A stretch of 64,000 nucleotides of DNA, from positions 37,079,102-37,143,101 of the forward strand of contig NC_021673.1 in the NCBI RefSeq assembly GCF_000247815.1, in the 5' to 3' direction. The translations under genes were made by a program, and so were the position numbers. This DNA is from Ficedula albicollis (taxonomy: Eukaryota; Chordata; Aves; Passeriformes; Muscicapidae). Position 1 is the first letter of the stretch, and every line of letters begins with the position of its first letter. The notes under the pieces were generated by a model. The model ran no database searches. It had not been told where the DNA came from and saw nothing but the letters and a program-made list of their open reading frames with translations. Shown one piece after another: positions 55,201 through 64,000 of the stretch.

Positions 55201-58200
55201 AAACAGAAAAGTATAATCTTAGCTTTCTTTACAAGAAAATGGGATTTGAGTTGGAAGCCTAAATGACAGCCCTGAACATTATAAAATTATACAGAATAAG
55301 GAGGAAACAGGGCTGATAGTGCATATAAATATGACAGTGTATTAGGCTGCATTTAATTACCAGTTCAAACAACAACCTGATCTAACCTTTGACAAGTAAA
55401 ATAAATGTTCTGAATAATTTAACCAAAGCAAACATTTGCTGTTAAATGCTGGCTAATTATAGTAAGAGTTGTACTGAGAGGGGGAAAAAACCCAAAAGAG
55501 ATGGTAATTTATACACTTCTTCTGCAATTGCTACAGCTATTCCTTGAAACCCTTGAATTTTTTTTCCATGCGGGATAGCTATTAAGTATCTACTTCTGGA
55601 AAAAGAAAAATCCGTCTGTATTGAAAGGAAGAAGCACAGAAGGAAAATAAGAAATACCCCAAATACAGAAAGTAAAGTAACATTAGTTTTAAGAATATCA
55701 GTCTTTTCTGTGGATGGCTTTGTGATATGAAAGGTCTGTTTTGAAATGTCCTGTACCACAATGAAAGATAAGAAAGGGAAGAATAATGATAAAGTTTTCT
55801 CGAAGTGTCAGTGAAAAATCACACAAGAGCCTCATTATAGGATATGGGAGCACAGTTCAGCCATGTCCACTGCACTTCTGAGAAGAGCAATAAAGAAATC
55901 TAAATTATTTCTTTACATAAATATGAGATCGGCAGTTAAATGACATAAATAAACCACAGAGATTCTTTAAAAACAACTCCACCCAAAATATGTAATGATG
56001 AAATAATTCCACCACTGTGACTTTTTCAGATATAATACTATAGCCAGAAATATTATCCATGTGAAACACTGAGCTTATTTCAAAAAGAACCTAAATATCT
56101 CAGAAAAACAAGCATTTAAAGACAGCATGCTTGAATATCAGAGCATCAAAATCCATTAGTAGAAACCAATAGAAAAGAAAAAATGGTCTTTTTCCTTAGC
56201 CTACATGCTTCAGTTGTAGGCTATTTATAAAGAAATTAATGACTTTTGCTATCTTTGGGCCAAGAGTTTCACTTATTTATGTGATCAAAAGTTATCAGGA
56301 GCATCAGCTGTCTATCTCCATGCACAATAACTGTGATTCAGAAGAATCAGAAGACCATGAAAATTTCACAGACAAGCAATGTATAGTAAACGAAAGAAGC
56401 CTATAAATTCCTAATCTTGAATATATATTAATATTTGAAGGCTTTATATAATCTGCAAAGTAAAAAGTGAAAACCATTAAAAATATTAAAACTGACTCTA
56501 AGTATGCTCCTCTCTTTTCCCAAAAGTAATTTGTGTGCAGATAAGTTCTGGCCACCAGTTTCTAACAGAAACATATTATTTTTAAGTTACCTTTTATATT
56601 TTCATAAATATTTAAACTCTCCCTGAAATTTTAAATATGTTTATAGAGACACGGATGCTATCATTCTTAGCCTCTTACAATGAAAAAATGTGAATTAAAC
56701 TGTTTCTTGCACACTGTAAGAGAAACAATTTTTAAAATAAGCAAATAATAAATCCACCCAAAAAATTTACCGCAAATTGTTCACGTGATAATGAGTCAGC
56801 TGGAGTCATGAAATTGAAGTGGATTTTCTAGCTTACAGTGTAAAATGAATACTAGATATTTGAGTTTAAAGGTCATTACTATTCTTGCTCCATAGTTCAG
56901 GACAAAGTCCTTAAGTAAACAAAGTACTAAAGATCTTGACAAGATCCATGCCTGACACTGGAGATATCCAAGTACAGAAATAATTTTACACTTGTGGCCA
57001 CTGCTTCATGTCAAACGGACAGTGATATGCACTGTTTTTTCTTATGCTGAGGCATCCATAAAATCATACTCAGCTGTATTTGGACAGGACAAAAGGAAAT
57101 CCAAGGCAGTCATTGGTATATGCAATTAATCAACTCTTCCCTGCTGTTATACTGCACATAAAACTTTGGCATTTAAGCATAAAAATGGAACAGACCTTCT
57201 CTAGAGTTATCTTTGTGTTCTGCACTTGAAGTGTTACCAGGCCAGATATCGTTACCTTTCTGAAACTGAAAGGTAGCAGGCTAATAGTAGCCGCTCAATA
57301 CTAAAATTTTATCTTCTCAAAAATACTTATATTTTAGATAAAAAATGGAATCAACAAAACCATCCAGGTCACAGGTTGTGAGGGCTGATGGAAAGATACA
57401 AATACAACAATTCATATTTAAATAATGAATCTGATAAAAACACTGATAGAGATGCTAGTGTACTAAAATGCTGATAGTTTTAAAAAACCCAACAAATCTC
57501 TCTCTGACACAGCTGCAAGGAACATGCACTATTACTGAATATCATTTTAGGTTTGGTCAGACAGCGGGTGGCTCACCTGGAAGGGCAATTATAACAAAAT
57601 AATTTGGTTATATATGTGCAAGTACTTTAGTGTAAACCCACTAGTACCTTTACCCAGTATGGCACATCTTGGAGGACAATTCATCCAAGTTCAAAAAATA
57701 TCTCCAACTAGACTACTAAAGGAGAAGAGGAATTTCTTGATACTGAAGCTAGCCAAGCCTCTCCCCTGACTATATGCACCTAATTTTAACACTGAAAAGT
57801 ACAAGAAGACTGAGTCCTTCAGATCCATATTTCTGTGCAATAGGTTACAGAGAAATCAGAAATAGCAATGAAATAAGAAGTGGAATGGACTTCTGACGGA
57901 CAGAAATCATAGCAGAGCTAGAGTGTGGAGTTCTTTTTGACCTGCTCCAACATTTCACCCTGGTGGTCTGTTATTATAAGTAACAATTACTTTAGTCTGT
58001 ACTGGAAGTTTCCTGCATATTTTAGTTTGCATGTACTTGTAAGATCTTCCTAAAGAGGATTCACTTTTGTGTAGAATGGTTTTATGATGTGGATTAGCTT
58101 CCACAAGGGATCTAAATTGACAATAATGAATTCATTTTATATAGTAAGCTAGACTTAAATGAGAAGTGAAAGGCCAGTGCCAACAGAGTTCAGTGATCAG

Positions 58201-60827
58201 CCACTGTTGTTCTCTCTATAATTCACTGGTTGAGTTTAACAATTACAGCATTGCCTTGATAATCTGTAGCTGAAGCATACTGCAAGGAGAGGAAGAGAGA
58301 ATGCTTCTTGTGTTAATAGGAGAATTGATGTTTTTTATCTAAATGCAGACCCACAAACAGAGTATTTACAACGAACATCTAAGAATACTGTCACTGGTTT
58401 AAACTAAAATTAATTTATATCACTCAAATCCGGAAAAACATAATTTCAAGCCTTGATCTTATTAGGATACTTAATGTAATCTTATTAGGATGTGAGCTTC
58501 TATATATCAAAGTGTTTTATACATCGCAAATATATTTTAAAGAGCTCCAATAAACAATGCTAAACAATTCACTACTGATCTCCAAACCTAGTTTCACAGG
58601 GGCAGATTATGGGATCTGCAGCTAATACAGCAGGAGAGGAGGCAATGCCTTCACACAGACGACACTGCTGCTCCCCAGAGCCGGCTGTCACATGAGTGCT
58701 AAGTAAGTTTCCAGGACTTTCTCATCTCTTAACTGCCTGAGATTTAGCACTGAGCAGCATGCTTTCCAAAAGGACAGAGTACCTACAGCTTCAGCGGAAG
58801 CAAATGGGGATCATAGATGCTTAAAATTTCAGAAAATCAGGCCTGGTGCCATATACAAGGAAAACGCTGCCAGAAATGTCACTCACAGAATCCATGCCTG
58901 CCACTCCACAGGGATTCATATATGCTTAATGATGGCTAGCAAGTACAGAGAGCAGACCTAGCTAAGGAAAAACAACAGAAAACCAGGCAGCAGGCAAGCG
59001 ATGAGCACTCTGTCTGCACTTGTATCCCCACTGGCAAAGTAGAAGTAAAATGGTTAAGAAACCGGTAAGGCTGATGCCAAAATCGAAAATGTTTCTAAGG
59101 ACTGCAGCAGACCTCAAAAGATAGTTTTTAATTTCATTTGAAACAGTTTCAATACTTCAACATTAATGTATGCACATATATATTAATGAAGCAGACATGT
59201 TAATCCCCCCGATGTCGATGTCTGTGAAGCATCTTAGCTCTTACTTCCTTCACCACCAGTCGTGTGTAAGTAACATACTGTGGCAACATATGAATAGTTC
59301 ATAGCTCCAGCAACAAATGAATGAATGAACGGTGACCTAAACACAAGCAGCCATTAAGGTTTCTGTTTCTTTACCCATCAGCTATTGCATATACTCCCAG
59401 CAAACAAGTGTGTTTTTCAGACATGCACACTTGTCTGTTAATAAGTTAAAGAACTATTTCAGTCAAGAATCTTTATGTTTTTCCCCTACACGCTTCGTTT
59501 CTTGCTACATGCATCAAGTTTTACTCTATTAGAGATGCTCATAACAAGCCAAAGAAATGGAGGTGATGCTGCCAGGGATAAAGGTAAAGTACTCTGCAGA
59601 AGCAGAAAGGGTCTGCTGTTGCTCCCCTGCAATTGGAAAGCTTTCACACAAGCACCACGAGAGCTTCTAGTTAGCACTCCTGCTTGATTTTAGCGTGCAC
59701 TTACACATCCCTTGCAACACTTTAGTCCTAAACAAACTATGAGGCATGATAAAAAGAAATAAAAAAAATTCCAACATTTTAAATGGCATCAAGCATGAAA
59801 TAATTGCAAAGTGGTGAGAGTTTTTTTCCTGGTTTTTGTTTTATTTTATTTTTTTCTGAGGGGTGCGTGTTGTTATTTAGTTTGATTGGGTTTTTATGGC
59901 TGGGGTTTTTTTCTTGTTTGACTTTGATTTTTTTATGCTTAATAAAAGAAGAAAAGACCAAAACCCCCCCACAAAGAGCCATACCTGTCTTTTTCAAAAG
60001 TTCAGCTCAAAATAACTCTAGCAATAACCTAGTGCACATATCAATACAGTGGGTTCAGAGATAAATTACACTGTATTTAACACCAGTGGAACTAAATTCC
60101 AGCTGCAGAATCTTCAGCAGGAATCATCCATAAGAACAAACGCTGGGCTTTTAAGGGACCAGCAGATAAAATTATAAGTGAAAGTAGTTCACAAAAATAC
60201 TTTTCCATTTTTAAACAGAATGACTGACACAAACTTAACTGTCAATGAAAACTCCACAGAAATCCATTTTTCAAATCTTATCTCAGTTTAAAAACTGAAT
60301 CAATTTTTCATGTTATCTACAATATATGGTTCAAAATTCTCAGCCCCTGCAAGTCCTGCAAAAAATAATCTCTGCAAAAAATAAGCTCGGTGAATTCAGA
60401 CAATCCAGGCCAAAAAAAAGAAACAGATCCTGTGAGCTGTTAGTCCACTAAATGAGCACTACTCGAATGGATTTGTCTTTGTAGAAAGTAGAGAAAACCA
60501 GAAGGAACACTATCTGCTTATGATAAACAGATTTTTTTTTCTTTTCTATAACAAGCTTTTTTATATAACAGTGGAGTTTTATTTTGTTCCTTTTTAATAA
60601 AATAATTAATGTGGATAGTTGGTCAAAGGAAATAGAAGTCTCTTAAAGAGTGCAAAGTGGGTAACAGGCTCCTTTATTCTCCAAGATTGCATCAGGCTGC
60701 CTCCTAATTTTTAAAGCCAAAATTTGTAGGGAACCTGTATTCAATAATTAATGTTCAAAACTTCAATAAACTCTTTACATTCCATGAACAGTGTGTGTGT
60801 ATGTGAGTGCTAGAGAAATGACCAATT
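52227..60827. other. Probable upstream intron, no gene recognised
   Basis: AT-rich unique sequence. A 122-codon frame at 52325-52693 has no recognisable motif. A strong acceptor-like sequence at about 55592-55616 on the minus strand is noted separately. GC-richer but featureless near 58.6-59.0 kb. Confidence 0.5.
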
Positions 60828-61177
60828 CTTATCATTCAATACTGAGATTAGCTCCCTTATCATTCAATACTGAGATTAGCTCTGCCCCTTCCAGCATCAA
60901 CCCTGAAACCAAACATCAAGTACGTAATTATTTTTTTAAAACAGCACTGCAGTTTACATGATATCAGTTTTCTCCAGTTCTCTATGTTTTTAGACTAAAA
61001 AGGTATGACTTTTCAAATCTTATCATTCAATACTGAGATTAGCTCTGTCCCTTCCAGCATCAACCCTGAACCAAACATCAAGTACGTAATTATTTTTTTA
61101 AAACAGCACTGCAGTTTACATGATATCAGTTTTCTCCAGTTCTCTATGTTTTTAGACAAAAGGTATGACTTTTCAAA
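60828..61177. repeat. Tandem duplication, about 163 bp unit x2 plus 28 bp leading partial
   Basis: CTTATCATTCAATACTGAG occurs at 60828, 60856 and 61019. The first repeat is only 28 bases. The next two units are about 163 and 159 bases, with several small indels, so this event is older than those at 4.6, 8.7 and 51 kb. Confidence 0.93.
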
Positions 61178-62129
61178 CTTTTTGTTCCTCCCATTCTTTA
61201 AGTAGTCAGAAATATGCATACATGTGGGTATGAGGTGTGTTAATGCAACATATATATTACTGTATAGGGGGAATACTACCTTTGCTGGATAAATGATGCT
61301 ACTCCTTATACTACAAGATAATTTTAATGTAAGTGACCACAAGAAAAGAAGAGGTTGCAAGATATTATCTGTCAGAACATAAAATAATATCTTTCAATAT
61401 CTATTTAAATATCTTTTAATATCAATTAAGAAAATAATTACCAGAAACCACTTGTTACAAACAATAATTTTATTTTCCTGAACTCAAATCCTTCAGCATT
61501 CAGCTGATTGAAAAATAAAATGGCTGCCAAAAAAGCAATATGGGTGAAAACAGAATTTGTTCTTACTGTCAGAGGCAAACGTATACAAAATGTTAAAATG
61601 AAAGCTTTATTTTAAAATTCAGGTGACACCAATCTGTCTGAGATGAAAGGTATGACTGGGCAAAGAAAACATTAGCTGATCAGATTGACATGACCAGAAA
61701 GATTTGGAAACTGCAGATTCTGCAGGTCCCCACTGCTGCTTTACCCAAAGCATGTGGAAGGATTATATTTTTGTAGGAAGAGGAAAAAATCTGGTGAAGT
61801 CCTGGAAAGAGTGAGTTAGTCTGAAGTTATAATGGGAAGTGGACTTCTCCACTTTGTGCAATACAAGAGTTTCTCTGCAGCATCATTTTCTGGATGCTTG
61901 GAATTGAATTATCAGTTTTTGTTGCAGATATACAAGATGTTAAGCCAGCCTTAGACTCTCTCCCTCTCCTCTTTTCCCTGTACTCCCCATATACTATTTT
62001 CACCTTTGTTCTTGAAAACCATTTACATTACAAATTAAAAATAATGTAACTGAGATTATAGGAAAGCCACTAATTCAAATTTTAACTTTCATGAATAATG
62101 ATTTTTTTTGATTCTTCTCATTTTAAGAC

Positions 62130-62173
62130 TTCTTTGTGCGTATTCATATATTTCTTTGTGCGTATTCATATAT
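62130..62173. repeat. Tandem duplication, 22 bp unit x2
   Basis: TTCTTTGTGCGTATTCATAT occurs at 62130 and 62152. Confidence 0.95.
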
Positions 62174-63038
62174 TTCTTTTCAACCAGAGGCAAGAGGTTG
62201 CATGGACACTGACAGACCATTGAAGGAGAAGAGGTTCTTTCATGATAAGCCAACACAGCCCTAGGCCAATTTTGGGCATTATTTGGCAAGCATTACTGTA
62301 TTAGGAAAGCAATTTTTCAAGGTTCACATGCACAAAGTGCAGTGTGTATTATACAGCTATTAAAAAGTAGCATTAACATAAGACTGAATACATCTTGTCC
62401 ATGTAATTATCTACTCAATTCAATATGCACACAGAACATTTACACACCACTAAAAATATATAAGCTCTAGTAAAAAAACCAAAATCTCTACTGTACCACC
62501 ATCTTAGGAAGGTTATGCTCCCCATTCTTTCTTGAAACCACATCCAGTAATATTATTCAAAAACATAACTAACCAAGCTTGGGACTCCAACATTCATATC
62601 TACAAAACCTACAAAAAAGCAATCAAAAATTTTGTGGACAGTACACATACTTATTAATATGATCTGTTTTATTAGGTCCCAGTGAAAACATCTTATTAGT
62701 TCAACAATTAAATGAATCAGAAACCATCCACACTATCTTCGCCTTTTAACAGTTCCAATCAGTAGCAGATCTAGGTGTAATCAACAGCAGCAGGGGGCTT
62801 TAGGAAGCAAAACAAAACAAAAACAGTAGGGATCTTTACTAGTTTACAGTAATTTGTACAAGGAGATGTTATATGTTACTGCAAGTTAGCCCAAGATATG
62901 GAAAAGCTACAGGAAAATTCCCTATTATCTACAACTACTGATTCAATACAACAACATCAATATAATAAGCTTTTTTTTAAAATTGAGTATTTTAAAGTTT
63001 GCTGAATTTCCTTTTTGATCTAGAACTTCTTTATCTCT

Positions 63039-63881
63039 TTTTTGCCTCCTCCATTTTACATTTTCTGTAACAAAATCAATATTTGGGTTACCATGCATTC
63101 AGAATCCATGGATGTCACCCCTTAAATTTGTGAGTGGGCTGCACGAGTGATATAAAGTCCCTCTTCTGTAGGAGTTGAGCACATGGTCTAAACAGCACTT
63201 TTAGCCCCTGCTATGCATGGTAGCGAAACTATATTTCCCATATGTTAGTGCTGACAGGCTGACTGATATAAATTCAACTCAAAGAAACTTACATACAAGT
63301 TATTTTTATGCTTTTTAATCCTTTTCCTCTATTAACAGTGTCCCAGATATAAGAGAGGAATACATTAAAGAGAAATTGATAAGCGGTGCAATAATTTATG
63401 CACCCTTTGAGTGCTAGGACATCTGCATAAAACGAGGCCATCGCCTTTTTGATGTCAAGGATCTTGGGATAGTTCCAAATTGTAAGTATTTAAATCCTAA
63501 GCTCTTAAATTCCCATTGATTTTATCACAAGCGTGAAGAGATAAGCATGCATCTATCTTTTTGAATCTGCCCTTGTTAACATCTCTGTAGAAAAAATGTA
63601 TCTAGCCACAGCCACGTAGCACTCCTAAAGGACAAACAGTGAACATCTTACAGTGAAAGCCCACGTTGCCACATCTGTAACATTCCTCCTAATTCAAAGC
63701 AACTTTGCATAGAAAGAGCAATTGCATTTTTGGACTGAGGTACAGGCAGAGACAGACACATTCTCACCACCCCATCTCCTCTGCAGAGCCACAGAAGTTC
63801 GGATATTCCTTTTTTTGCCCCCTCCATTTTACATTTTCTGAAAGAAAAATCAATGTTTGTGCTAACATATATTCAGAATCC
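63039..63881. repeat. Pair of dispersed direct repeats, about 70 bp, 770 bp apart
   Basis: Segments 63039-63107 and 63809-63881 share CTCCATTTTACATTTTCTG, then AAATCAAT-TTTG and ATTCAGAATCC, with several differences. They may be two copies of an old repeat family or an eroded local duplication. Confidence 0.8.
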
Positions 63882-64000
63882 TCTCTATCAGGCACTCTTT
63901 CAGAATGCTTTCTTCGTGGCCAGGTAAAGACACATGAAATTCAAAGTTCTTTGCAGATGACTGTCTCAATGAACCACAAAAAGAGCACCAGAAAGCCTTA

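Larger units (their letters stand above)
61178..64000. other. Probable upstream intron, no gene recognised
   Basis: AT-rich sequence with a 22-base tandem duplication at 62130 and a pair of related 70-base segments (63039 and 63809). No exon or RNA gene was identified up to the window end. Confidence 0.5.

Overview
The window looks like vertebrate nuclear DNA, and most likely a bird. It is AT-rich, sparse in repeats and almost free of coding sequence. The repeats I recognise are avian in type: two CR1 3'-end fragments (about 14991-15155 minus, 33716-33888 plus), one older CR1 reverse-transcriptase remnant (about 11785-11870 minus), and one probable solo LTR of an avian ERVL-like family (about 40860-41395 plus). 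A passerine is possible, but I cannot prove it from this sequence.

The one gene I can support is TBC1D5, on the minus strand. TBC1D5 is a TBC-domain Rab GTPase-activating protein that acts with retromer and in autophagy. Two coding exons are visible. Exon 40178-40313 carries the start codon (ATG at 40277-40275), and exon 10394-10460 follows after a 29.7 kb intron. Both have proper splice sites and their reading phases fit. Together they encode 56 residues ending in SYR, which places the next residues at the position of the LC3-interacting motif (W59 in human numbering). The remaining coding exons lie beyond position 1. Sequence above 40313 should be 5' UTR introns or upstream DNA.

Layout. 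1-10393: intron after coding exon 2, with two young direct tandem duplications (4580-6828 and 8661-10131). 10394-10460: coding exon 2. 10461-40177: long intron with the CR1 pieces and a CpG island (about 17555-18625) broken by an 865-base pure G run. This island carries a consensus-perfect CTCF core. The intron also holds candidate conserved noncoding blocks, several short tandem duplications, and a second G run (94 bases) at 39722-39815. 40178-40313: first coding exon. 40314-64000: a probable solo LTR, a complex duplication at 51053-52226, a smaller one at 60828-61177, and otherwise plain AT-rich sequence.

The most unusual property is the density of local direct duplications: about ten in 64 kb, from 22 to 1074 bp per unit. 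Three have an extra partial copy at a junction or edge. Either this intron has been shaped by replication-template switching, or the assembly contains false duplications. The two G runs favour caution about the assembly. I found no evidence for an undescribed protein-coding system. The long open frames across the G run are artefacts of homopolymer translation.
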